Notes under the pieces: generated by a model
The model's input: the letters and a program-made list of their open reading frames with translations, nothing else
The model's database searches: none
Told to the model about the DNA's origin: nothing
Assembly: GCA_947561585.1 (NCBI GenBank)
Contig: CANNZV010000876.1
Span: 1 to 64,000, forward strand
Length of the DNA stretch: 64,000 bases
From: Caprella mutica
Lineage: Eukaryota; Arthropoda; Malacostraca; Amphipoda; Caprellidae
Direction: 5' to 3'
In this document: positions 45,261 to 56,637 of the stretch, in pieces
Position numbering within the stretch: position 1 is the stretch's first letter
How the letters are laid out: each line of letters starts with the position of its first letter
Position numbers and translations under genes: made by a program

Positions 45261-47065
45261 TAAATATAATTACATAGTAATTCGAAGGGCAATGATTTGA
45301 AGACATGATACTTTTTCGAGGGTAACTGTACTGAATTTCGGTGCTGGAAATTATCCTGCAATCACAAATTTTCTGTATTATGAAGTTTATTTCATAAATT
45401 AGAATCTTAGTGAAGTGAATTCGAAAGGTTATGATATAGGAGTTTTTTCTTCAGTTTGCAGAATTTAAAATATAAAATAAAAAGAAATTGCTTGTTCACA
45501 AAATTAACATGGAGATAAATAGCTGACATTGTGTTAAATGTCATTTCAATTTTTAATAGATCTATTAAATAATTATTGTATAATTATTATTCATTTGTTG
45601 ATTAAAATATTCACTTTATTATTATGTTGTTTTAAAGCGGATTGATCATTTAAAGTTTATTTGATATCTTTACAGCAAAAACTACCAATTTGAATCACTT
45701 AACTCACCTGACATATTTTACTGCATTTAACTCATAAAATATCACGCATATATATTTCAATATATAATTCAGTTCCTCATTACAGAGGTTGGTTTTCACT
45801 TTTGAATTTAGTTGTTTGAGATATTCGATGGGTAACTAATAAAAAAAATAGTAAAAAAATTTCATCAGATTTTGCCAAGAGGTTTAAGTTCACGTCAAAA
45901 TATTACCAGTACTTTTTTTTATTCTTAATGAATTAATATCACAAATATAGAATTTTTATTAGGTTCATAGGTGCTATAGACTAATGACTCTAACTCAGCA
46001 ATATCTGTTTCCTGAGGTAGTCGAGAAGTGGACCTAGTGTATGTGTAGTGATGCACGATCACTATCAAAATAGGTTTCTCATAATAGTATAAAATAATAA
46101 TATCTGTAATTTCCCATGTCTCAGTCTTTCTCATATTTAATCATAGACTTCTAAATAATTCCCATTTTTCATTTCTTGATATTAGGTAGCTAAATTTGAC
46201 TAATTGGTCTCCTTCTGGGAAATTTCACTAAATTTATGAAGTGTAGCACAAGAGAAACGACGAAAAAGTTGTACATCCTTTATTTTTTCTAGAGCTTTCG
46301 AATAATAGAATATTCATTATCAATAACCTAATTTAGACTAATTTCAAAGAAATCTATAGAAATAAGAAGTATTTTGGATACCAAATTAATAAAGTCACCT
46401 AAATAGTTAATACAAATTAAAGATTCTAATGTACGAATATCACACTGGTTAGTAGTTGGCAAAATTTTGAGAATTTCTTCTATAATTGGGTGATTAAAAT
46501 CGAAAGAATTGTTTGGTATTGAACTGGAAGGTGGGGAGCTATAGGGGTTATTTGTTCTAAAGGATATTCCCTTATGTTGAGAAATTCTCACCTTTAACTG
46601 CATCATGGTCTCACCAATGTAAGTGGACTGGCACTGTCCACATGAGTATTTATAAATGAGACCAGATGACAGTAATGGTGGGATTTTATCTTCATAAGAG
46701 AAAAATGAAACGATAATGGTTGCATTTTTGAAAACAAAATTTAGTTTAACTTGAGGATAAAATTTGTTAATTAAAGAATTAAGGTCTTTTTTACATTTAA
46801 TTCTTGAATCACCCAAATAAGGAAGGGATACGAAAATGTCAAATTTAGGAACTGTTAATTTACGTTTAAGTGGAGTATGATATCAACCTACTCGATTTAC
46901 CTGATAGAAATTAACAAACTAGCTGTAAGTGATGCATATCCTTCATAAGTTATTAATGATATTGCATGATTCACAGCTTGTTTTTATCAATAAGAAGGAT
47001 ATATATTTTAATTTTTCACATCTGAATGAAACTAAAATAGAATAATAACTTTAAATAAATGAAGT
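44713..47065. other. Spacer between the giant inverted arms
   Basis: Contains the right half of the Tigger derivative, a module copy (45261-45925) that matches 62390-62899 plus 63789-63850 directly, a stretch similar to 49035-49145 (45930-46080), a Penelope-like remnant (46255-46870) and a module end with an orphan box B near 46890-46910. No host gene. Confidence 0.65.
46255..46870 (-). pseudogene. Penelope-like element, GIY-YIG C-terminus
   Basis: The minus-strand frame (stop at 46328) reads VSLPYLGDSR, a Lys-rich stretch, FVFKNATIIVSFFSYEDKIPPLL, then GLIYKYSCGQCQSTYIGETM and LKVRISQHK. This is the C-terminal end of a Penelope-like retroelement, with the CXXC-containing GIY-YIG endonuclease in which YKYSC and YIGET represent the GIY and YIG halves. 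The reverse transcriptase is missing, so the copy is 5'-truncated. It joins module sequence abruptly near 46870, between where box A should be and the orphan box B. Confidence 0.8.
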
Positions 47066-50000
47066 AATTGGAGGTGTAGCAAGATCTACACTTATGGACA
47101 ATACTTTAAACATTCAATGAAATATTTAAGATGTAATTTACTAATTTTTGTGAATTCCAAAAAAAAAAAAAAAATAGTTATACCCAAAATAAAATGCGAT
47201 AGTTATACAATTTGCTTTTGATATGTAGCTATTGAATATAAGGATAATTTCACAGTGATTACTCATGGGCTATCTATATTTTGTTGGAGAAAATGTTCAA
47301 TCATTACAATAATATTATTATGATAAAATTTCGAATACGATGAATTATTACTGTGAATAACAAGTCATTATGGTTTATTTCAATTAAATTAGTAGATCCG
47401 AATTCAATCCTATCGTTTAATTACCCAAATTTCCAATGTTTAAACCATTTTAAATGGTGTCCAAATCATCCTCACAACTTGTCCGAAGTCTCCCTCTAGG
47501 AAGGAGCATTCGGACATTTGAATCTCTCTTACATTTTGTCTTATAACTTTCGAATGAAGGTTTAAACTGTAAAACAGTCACAATACAAATTGAAGTAACA
47601 CGATTTATCTACATACAAAAAAATTTAAATAGTAAAATACAAATTAGTTTTCGAATTATTCAGTTTATACAAAAACTGTCCGAATGCTCCCGGTTCCTCC
47701 CTAATGCATTATCAGATCACATAAAACTAAAAGAATGAACACCAAACAAGCGACAAATTCTGAACCCATTTTTATTAATTTAAATCTTGATGCTGTAGGT
47801 CAATAATAGAGTAGAACTGTACAAATGATAATGGAATTGAATGAAGAGTTAATAATCATAGATATTTTGCACATTAAAAGTGTAGATAAATAGTCTAGTA
47901 ACTGCCAATAGCATTAATAAGCATTATTTGGATATTTGTTGATTTATATAAAAAAAATTATATTTCAAGCCTAATGTTTCAAGATATGGTTTCATCCAAA
48001 TCTTAAAAATTGAATCAGTAATAAGGTATTTTCACAGTAGGCTAGATTATTTTCTAAAGTCTGCTTCATGCAATAAATTATATACCTATTCTAGAATAAA
48101 CATTACGAACACAATTTTGTTCATTTCTAAATATTCTAAATACTTCAAATTCTATTTTTCTGAGATTATTTAATTGTTAATTGACAAAATATATCTCTTT
48201 CATCTTGTCGAAAATCGTCACCTTGGTTCCTGCAAACATTGTACGGAAAAACAGCAATACAAAATCCAAGATAACGTTTTTTTAATTTCAGCGTAGTTAC
48301 CCTTTGAAATTTACTTATACATAAAATAATTCTTCTTCTTATCAATTTCATATATTGAAAAGATATTTTTTTTATCACAGTTTAAGTTTTGGGAGAGAAA
48401 ACAATCCTTATGTCCTTAATCAACTGAAATGTATTAGTTATAGCTAATTTGTTAATTTCTATCAGGTTAATCAAGTATATAAATAATTTCAGCATGACTT
48501 CTTAGAATGACTAACAGTCGTGGATTGTTGAAGACTTTCAAATTATTTTTGTAGGTCAGTCCATCCATTCAGAATGAAAGGAAGGTAGACCTTACTAGAC
48601 AACTAAAACTTAAATTATGTTAGATTTTGATTATTAATGAAAATTGAAATGGCTGCAAAAATACTTCAAAATTGGTGTAGTTATCCATGAAACTACAAAC
48701 TATAATCAATTCAGAAAATAAACACGACCATTAATATTCGAATACTTAATTGATTCTAAAACCATTACTTTTGTTGTTAATTACAAAAATAGAGATATTA
48801 AAAATAATGATGAATAACCTGTGATGAAACAGAGTTTGATTAAAATTTGTTTTTGATGTGATGAGTGAAGGTGACCCACTCTGCATAATGTGTCTCCTGA
48901 CTCTCAGAGATTTCAATTTGAGAGTTATCACTCAGAAGCAGATTCAGAATTTCTGTTTTATATTCTTAAGACTTATTTTCTTCTCATCCTCATTTAATTA
49001 TAATTATCTTTAATTTTTAAATTCTCAAAAATTTAATATCACGAATATAGAAGAAGTTTATTATTGGTGCAATAGAGTAATGACGCGTACACAGCAATAT
49101 CTGATAGCTGAGGTTGTCGAGAAGTGGACCTAGTGCATGGAGTGTACTTTCAATGTTCCCTTTATCACAACTAAAGATAAGATAAGGTCACTATTAACAA
49201 TCTGGGAAAGTGGAGTACGTTGTTCATCACATCAAAATGAATTCTTGAACGAGCTTTGTTTCATCACTGGTGATTTATTATATTTTTAATGGCTCTCTCT
49301 ATTTATTTTATAGAGACAATCCAGTTTTTAGTATCAATTGTGTAGTTTCCTCAGGGTTTGTATTTTCGTGGGTAACTATATCGATATTATACTATTTTTT
49401 ATAGCAATTTTCAGTTTCAATTGAAATTGTATCTCTCCATCGATGTCTATTATGATATCAGTTTTAATTGTCAGGTAAGGTCTACCTTCCCTTCGTTCTG
49501 AAGGGTTGGACAGACCTACAAAAATAATTAAGAATACCTGTGTTCAGTATGTATATAGAATCAACCATTACACCATCTCAAGTTATGACCATATAGATTA
49601 ACCTGATAGAAATTAACAAATTATAAATAAGTGATGCGCATCAGTTGATAAGCTCCATAGGGATTCTTTTCCTCCTCCAATACTCAAACTGTGATAAAAA
49701 ACATATTTTCTTCCTTAAAATGGATTTTATTACAGAATTACGTTTTGAAGGGTAACTACTCTAAATGTAAAAAAAATGTTCTTTGGTTATCAATTTCTGA
49801 AGAGATAAAGGTGAAAGTTTTCCGAATCCTTCATCATGATGAAAGGGATATATTGCTTCAATAAACAGATAAATATTCTCATCAAAGTAGATTTTAAATG
49901 TTCTGAATTATTTAGTCAAATTCGTATTCGAAATATAATTTATGCCGGTACCAGACTTTATAAAACAAATAGAGAAATATAGCCTACCATGACGATAGGT

Positions 50001-51624
50001 GATTATTGATATCAATGTTTAAATTCTCATGGAAATCAACGAGGGTTTTATATATAACTTTTAGATCTTAATAAATAAATATCCTTATAAAATAACATCG
50101 GAATGACGCTTTTGACAGTTAGCAGACTAAGTATCTTACCAGACAATTAAAACTTATAGTAGTAGAGATATCTTCACTTATAATATATAATATACCTATG
50201 ACTATTATCTCTTTATTATTTTTCATTACCATTTGTATAGTTTTACTTTATTGACTAACAGCATCAAGATGTAAGTCATTTAAAAATTAAAGTTATAATC
50301 TTTAGTCCTTTGATAATCTGACTGAAATCGTACCTATCTATCATCTGGTTAGAGTAAAACATTCTAGTTTAGCTCTGATGCGTGAATTCATCCACTTAGA
50401 ATAATATTTTCGATGTTAAATTCATGGCTTTTGAGAGAGGTTCTCGCACATTTCATTTTTCGAATACAGTAATTCGAACTCTGTCGTTATTAGACTCCAT
50501 GAATTTTCTTTTAGTTCATTCAAACTGAAAATATTGATAAATTAATTATATAAAAAATTGTGAACACAAACCATAGCTCTATAAGAAAAGGTAGTAAATT
50601 CTTGATAGTTTTCACTATGTAACACTGGTAACAAGAAACTGGCGATTGTGTCGAGATAAAGACTAGTAAAACAAATATGTGCAGAGTATCTCACAAATAC
50701 TAATCCTGTTCTGACGCTTCCTTTCAAATGTTTATCTTACTTTGAGTGTTTTTAAAAATATTTTTATTGATTTGTCCATTGTAAGAGGTTGCATCATGTT
50801 TATGACTTGAACAAGTAAAATTGGGCAATGGTATGACTAAGATAAATTGTTTAACTATAAGTAAGTACTTCATATGAGTTATGACTTAAATTAATACCAA
50901 TTACCTTTTTTCAACTGAATATAATATAATCACGTCTTTACTTCCACCAGTTTTAATTGTCTAATAAGGACTGCCTTCCATTCGTGATGAATGATTGGAC
51001 CGACCTACAAAATTAGATAGATTTATATTGTTTTATATATAGATTAGAGGAATCACATCAATTATCAACGTACTCGATTTACCTGATAGAAATTAACAAA
51101 CTAGCTGTGAGTGATGCATATCCTTCATAAACTATTAATGATATTGCATGATTCACAGCTTGTTTTTTATCAATAACAAGGATACATTTTTTAATTTTTC
51201 ACATCTGAATGAAACTAAAATAGAATAATAACTTTAAATAAATGAAGTAATTCGAAGGTTGATGATTTGTTTGTATAAAAATATTTTGAGGGGTAACTGT
51301 AATGAATTTCTTTGATGAAAATGATTATGTAATCACTTTTTTCCTGTATTTTGATGCTTTTGCATATATTAGAATTTTACTAAAAAAAAGTTTGGAAGTT
51401 TATAATTTATGTGTAATATTTGTTTCTGATAGCAGAATCTAAAAGGTAAAATAAAATGAAATTGCATGTTCACAAAATTAACATGGAGATAAAAGCTGAC
51501 TCTATAATGTGTTAAATGTCATTTCAAATCTTAAGAAAGCTATTAAATAATTATTGTATAATTATTATTCATTTAATGATTAAAAATTAATTTAATTGTT
51601 GTATTGCTTTAATAGCGTCATTAA

Positions 51625-51830
51625 AGGTAAGTTTTGTATACAGCGATTGTTACGATCATCACTTAAATCATCGCCCGGCGATTATCACTGAGCACTACTA
51701 CTTCAATGCTATTCCTATGGGTCTGATTTGCAACGAATGATTTTAGCTGAATACTATTTCAATATATTCCTATTACTGGGTGATCATTGGTGAGTGATGA
51801 TCGCAACAATCGCAGCATGCAAAACGTACC
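51625..51830. mobile_element. TTAA-flanked MITE, copy 3
   Basis: Flanked by TTAA on both sides (51621-51624 and 51831-51834), with ends AGGTAAGTTTTGTATAC and GCATGCAAAACGTACC. A TTAA duplication is the piggyBac signature, so this is probably a piggyBac-derived MITE of about 205 bp. Confidence 0.85.
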
Positions 51831-52473
51831 TTAAGCATTGAAATGACATTTAACACTATGTATAGTCAGCTATTTATCTCAATGGTGACTTTGTGAACAT
51901 GCAATTTTTTTTTTTTTTTAATTGTGCTATCAGAAACAAATAATACACATAAATTATACCCTTTCAAACCCATTTCAGTAAGATTCTAATTAATGCAAAA
52001 ACTTAAAAAAAAAACAGAAAATAAGCGATTACATGATAAATTCCACCAACGAAATTCAGTACAGTTACCCTTGAAAAATTATTATTCAATCAAATCATTA
52101 CTTCTCGAAATACTATATTTATTTAAAATTGATATTCAACTGTAGCTTGATTCAAATGTGAAAGTAATAACTATATCCCTCATTATATACTAACAATCAA
52201 GCTGTGAATTAATCATATCCTCAATAGGATATTAAGGATGTACAGAATCCAATGTGCTCAACTAGATTGTTAATTTCTATCAGGTAAATTGATTCATTCA
52301 ATCGTGAATGCCTTAGGATTATTCATAAAATTTAAACTTAACCCTGGTTACTATTTTTGAGAGTCAGACCATCCGTTCATTACGAATGGTAGGTAGCCCT
52401 TGTTAGATAATTAAAACTGATAGTAGTAAAGACTTATTTGTACAATATCATATCCAGTTGAGAAAAGGGAATA

Positions 52474-53524
52474 GACCACCAAAGTGAAGTGATTTGAGTT
52501 CCCTCTTAGATTATTGGCGAACTATTCCTATGTTATTCGTACGGGAGAAAAAGTAGGTGTCTAGGTGATAAAACATCCCTTACAGCTGACTATTTACTTA
52601 CGCTTGGAAAATTCTAAGTCGATATTTCGATACTTAATATCTAAACGCATTCATTAATAAAAAGTTATGAACAATTTAATTAGAAATAACGTCAATTAAG
52701 AGACAAATCCGTAAATTAGGTAACCTGTACAACATATTTTTACGCGAGAAATTTGAAAGATTGGTTACCAAATAACGTAAAGTTCTCTCAGTTTTCGGAG
52801 TATATCTTATTATTGAAGTAATTTTATTTATTTTATAACTTTTCTATCTTAGAATAGGATTCAGAAACCTAAGTATTAAGTTTATCTATTATTACAAGAT
52901 TAAAGATATAAAGATATAATATAATACAAAATAACTAGTTAGTTTCAAAACCTGATATCAATCATATAATAATTATATTTATTTTAATTGATATAAGATG
53001 AAATAATATATATAGTAACTAGTTTCAGAATTTTAATTACCTAACTAGGTATATTTATGAGTTACGAAGGTAGGTTCACAGTACCTACTTTCCCCATACC
53101 TAGTTCGGTTCCAGAATCCTATCCTAAGATAGAAAGGGTATAAAGTAAATAAAATTACTTCAATAATAAGTTATACTCATAAAATTGAGAGAATTTGATG
53201 TTATTTGGTAACCAATCTTTCAAATTTCTCGCGTAAAAATATGTTGTACAGGTTACCTAATTTACGGATTTGTCTCTTAATTGACGTTATTTCTAATTAA
53301 ATTGCTCATAACTTTTTTATTTGAATACACATTTCGATGAACTTTTTATTAATGTATGCCTTTAGATATTAGGTATCGAAATATCGACTTCGATTTTTCC
53401 AAGCGTAAGTAAGCAGTCAGCTGTAAGGCATGTTGTACCACCTACTTTTTCTCCCTTTCGAATAACATAGGAATATTTCGCCGATAATCTAAGAAGGAAC
53501 ACAAATCACTTCACTTTGGTGGTC
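52474..53524. mobile_element. 1.05-kb foldback element
   Basis: Begins GACCACCAAAGTGAAGTGAT and ends with its inverted copy, flanked by TA on both sides. Inverted arms of about 400 bp surround an asymmetric AT-rich centre near 52880-53100. Absent from the left giant arm (near 38190-38200). No coding region. Confidence 0.85.
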
Positions 53525-53995
53525 TATTGCTATTGGTTAATAATCTTTTTAATTCAAGTCATATGAATTACTAATGCTGTAGTTATACAATTTATTTGAT
53601 GAGAACATTGACAAATTTTATCTCAACACTTATGATATCGAATGTCAATTATTTTCATGGTAGGTTATATTTCTAAATTTATTGTATAAATATGCCTACT
53701 GTAATAAATAATATATTCGAATAATATCACTTCAAACACATTTTAATTCTAATTTTGCTTAATACTTTACTTCTCTGAGAATATCTATTTGTTTATTGAA
53801 TTAATAAATCTTATTTATCTTGATGAAGATGTTGGAAAATCTTCTCTTTGATTCCCACAAACATTGTCAAAAAAATCACTACTAATATGAAAAACAAGAT
53901 TGGATTTCTTCTTATTCAGAATAGTTACCCTTCAAAATGTATTAATAAAATAAAATCAATTTCATAAATTAAAAAAAAAAATTACCATAGTATAA

Positions 53996-54665
53996 AGGTT
54001 CAGTTTTCTTTCAAGTATCATATTGTTTGTTGAATCCTCTTCAACCCACTATCTTATTCTCATAAAGTTTTAATCATTGGCTTTGCGCAAATAGTTAGAA
54101 AACGGACAATGAAGTAAGTTGAAACATAAAATAAATCTTAATTAGATAATAACCCATTAATAAAACAGATTTATTTCTATGTTTTAAATGCTTTCAAGTA
54201 ACCATTTTTTTTTATAAAACATTAACAATCAGGAGAAATATGTTTGAGTGCAAAAGAACGGCACAGATTTAAATATTAACAAGTTTCGTTCAGCACCTTT
54301 TTTGTTCAGCAACTCCTTTTATAAAATTTGAATGTTCTTGCTAAGATAAATGAATTATATATCTCAAAATCTTCAATCAATCAAATAAATAAACATGACC
54401 TACAATGCCACCTCTAAAAAGGAAAGTCAGACATTAACTTCTTGAAAAATATTTTTTCACCCCGTAGAAAATTCGTCAACTGGTTCTCGCAAAGACATGC
54501 TCGTTTTGTGGAAAATATTATCATGAGGGACAAAGCGGAATTCGGCACTTTGAAAAACGGAATGGTCGTCCTGATTTCAACTTTAAACGACTTTATCTCT
54601 GTGGAAATTAGAACCATCACTTTAACTTTCAACTTTTTAGAGGTACCATGAACTTATATTTCTTA
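53996..54665. other. Spacer, no gene seen
   Basis: AT-rich. Short open frames around 54414-54651 overlap on opposite strands because of a weak inverted repeat (CATGACCTACAATGCCACCTC versus GAGGTACCATGAACTTATATT regions) and show no protein family. Confidence 0.4.
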
Positions 54666-54673
54666 CGGCATTC

Positions 54674-55390
54674 GGGTCTTTCCCATTTGACGACCCCCAC
54701 CAAATTTAATTCAAATTACTTTTTTACATGTATTTTTGTCGATAGAATCCGAAAATCGAAACCGTTTTCTGTAGAAACTAATAGTTTTTGAGATATGAGG
54801 GTTTAAAGTTATTCATTTCCTATGTATTACTGAAGGATTGGGAAATTTGAAAAAACTCCTGTTTTCACGCTTCTTGGTCAAAGATAACCGTAATGCAGAT
54901 TGTTGTATCCGCTAGTTTGTTTTACTGCACACTTCATGATTGTTTAATGACCTGGCAGGGGTATTGGGGGGCGGCACGCCCCCCATTACACATATATCAG
55001 CATTGAAGTAATAAATTGAAAATGTCACGAAAACTGGAAATAAATTCAATATATGTATTTCGGGGGGCGTGCCGTCCCCCGAGCCCCCCTGCCAGGTCAT
55101 TAATCAATCATGGAGTGTGTAGTACAACAAACTAGCGGATACAACAAACTACATTACTGTTTCATGTAAAAAATCTATATTGTTTAAGTAATTTCAATGA
55201 AAACACGAGTTTTTTCAAAGTTCTCAATCCTTCAGTAATACATAGGAAATAAATAACTTTAAACCCTCATATATCAAAAACAATTAGTTTCTACAAAAAA
55301 CTGTTTTGATTTTCGGATTCTATGGAAAAAAATACATATTAAAATTAATTTAAATTAAATCTGGTGGGGGTCATCAAATGGGAAAGACCT
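54674..55390. mobile_element. 717-bp foldback element with 8-bp TSD
   Basis: CGGCATTC is duplicated exactly at 54666-54673 and 55391-55398. The ends (GGTCTTTCCCATTTGACGAC and its near-perfect inverse) extend into arms of about 340 bp that meet at a G/C-rich centre (GGGGGGCGGCACGCCCCCC). Fragments related to the centre occur at 17345-17420 and 63225-63310. The TSD suggests hAT-type mobilisation. Confidence 0.9.
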
Positions 55391-55582
55391 CGGCATTCTT
55401 CTATAATATTAAGTAATATGTAAGATATTATCATATAAGAGGATTACATTTTTAATCTAGTGGTTGAGCCTCTATACGCATTTGTTTTGAAAATAGCGTC
55501 ATGGTGATCATTTGGACCGTACATCTGGTTACCAATGGGACAGTGTTAGGGGGCAGAATTTTTCCCTTTTAAAGTCTAAATT

Positions 55583-56140
55583 TTGATGACTTTGAATGCA
55601 GTTTTCTACTGTAGATCAGACCCTGATAGCTCTGTAGCTTCAAGACTTTTTGTAAAAACAGAACTTCCAGCTGAAGCGGGTCCTTCAACCATATTGTTTC
55701 ATCATCAATTGTTCAAGCAATCAGAAATTATTACAAATCACAGCATAGAAAACAATTTTCACATAACTGAAAAATCGACGCAGCGTTGCAACAGACACCA
55801 GAGAAGGAAAAGCTTTTTCCCGATACCCCTGAAAGGTAAGAACAACCTCTTGTTCTTGGTCTGATAAAGAACTCAATCTAACTGATAATTTGTCTGAAGG
55901 AATGAACGAAGATCAGCTCATTGGAAAGAAAAAAAAGTTGAAAATTAAGGATATTATTTTATTGTATGTAGGGTTTGATGAGACTTCGAAAATGTATTCT
56001 GTTGATGTAATTACTAAGTCAAAGAATGAAAAAGATTAACTTGATATATCGTGTGTAAGGCGCGTAGACTCAAGTGCAATGAGGTTCATTTTCCAAATGT
56101 TCTTGAAATGGCATCGAAGAAGCTGAAGGACATTAAACTG
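55583..56140 (+). pseudogene. Tigger transposase tail relic (second family)
   Basis: The plus strand reads LFVKTELPAEAGPST, then in a second frame QQTPEKEKLFPDTPER, then KKKKLKIKDIILLYVGFDETSKMYSVDVI, then VRRVDSS. TPEK followed by a basic stretch, and the acidic/hydrophobic tail, resemble the C-terminal region of insect Tigger-like proteins. At least one frameshift and several stops interrupt it. It is followed by duplicated TGTCCCATTGTTCACC words (56210-56270) that may be element ends. The family call is tentative. Confidence 0.45.
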
Positions 56141-56637
56141 ACATTATATGAACCAACTATTCGAACTTGAAATTCGAGTATAACTTCAACAATATAATAG
56201 TTAAATGAACTGTCCCATTGTTCACCGGGGCATGTCCCATTGTTCACCAGTGCTGGTATACAATGGGACAATTTTTTTTTTCTTTAATTTTTTTATTTCA
56301 AACGGAAAATGTGACAGCATTCTAGTTAGTTTCATTTAATAAAGAAATATCAATATTACATATATATTTTTTGTTTTTCATATTTTACTAATAGTGAATG
56401 AAATATCTATCTTTTTGTGTTTTTTGTCCCATTAGTCACCACCTTCTCCTACGAGATTCATAATATAATAAAATTTAATTCCTTCACATATAACATAATT
56501 ATATACCATTTACATATGTAAAGCCTTAGTATGGAACTACATTTAAAAAAATGTCCTATAAACTATAAAAATATTCTTATATAATCCAAAGACATTTAAA
56601 CTGAAAAATTATCATATTTAAATAAAAATACTAATAC
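56141..56637. other. AT-rich spacer
   Basis: No gene. Contains two GTCCCATTGTTCACC copies and an inverted CAATGGGACA near 56215-56270, then featureless AT-rich DNA. Confidence 0.4.

Larger units (their letters stand above)
47066..53995 (-). repeat. Right arm of a giant inverted repeat
   Basis: Inverted copy of 37735-44712. Its inner end falls within the HTH region of a Tigger derivative, and its outer end lies in an A-rich run near 53975-53995. It carries the foldback insertion 52474-53524, absent from the left arm. Its segment 49240-51080 also recurs as a direct copy at about 60390-62225. Confidence 0.85.

Noticed and set aside
50542..50727. 61-codon minus-strand frame, repeated at 61691-61876
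   Set aside because: Its presence twice reflects duplication of the surrounding DNA. The corresponding block of the left arm is not conserved, and there is no recognised protein motif.
37735..53995. Assembly artefact as the sole explanation for the inverted arms
   Set aside because: The arms carry different, precisely bounded insertions and a non-homologous block, so they exist as distinct sequences. Their arrangement still needs long-read confirmation.
54414..54651. Overlapping open frames on both strands
   Set aside because: Short and antiparallel, in a weak inverted repeat; no family resemblance.
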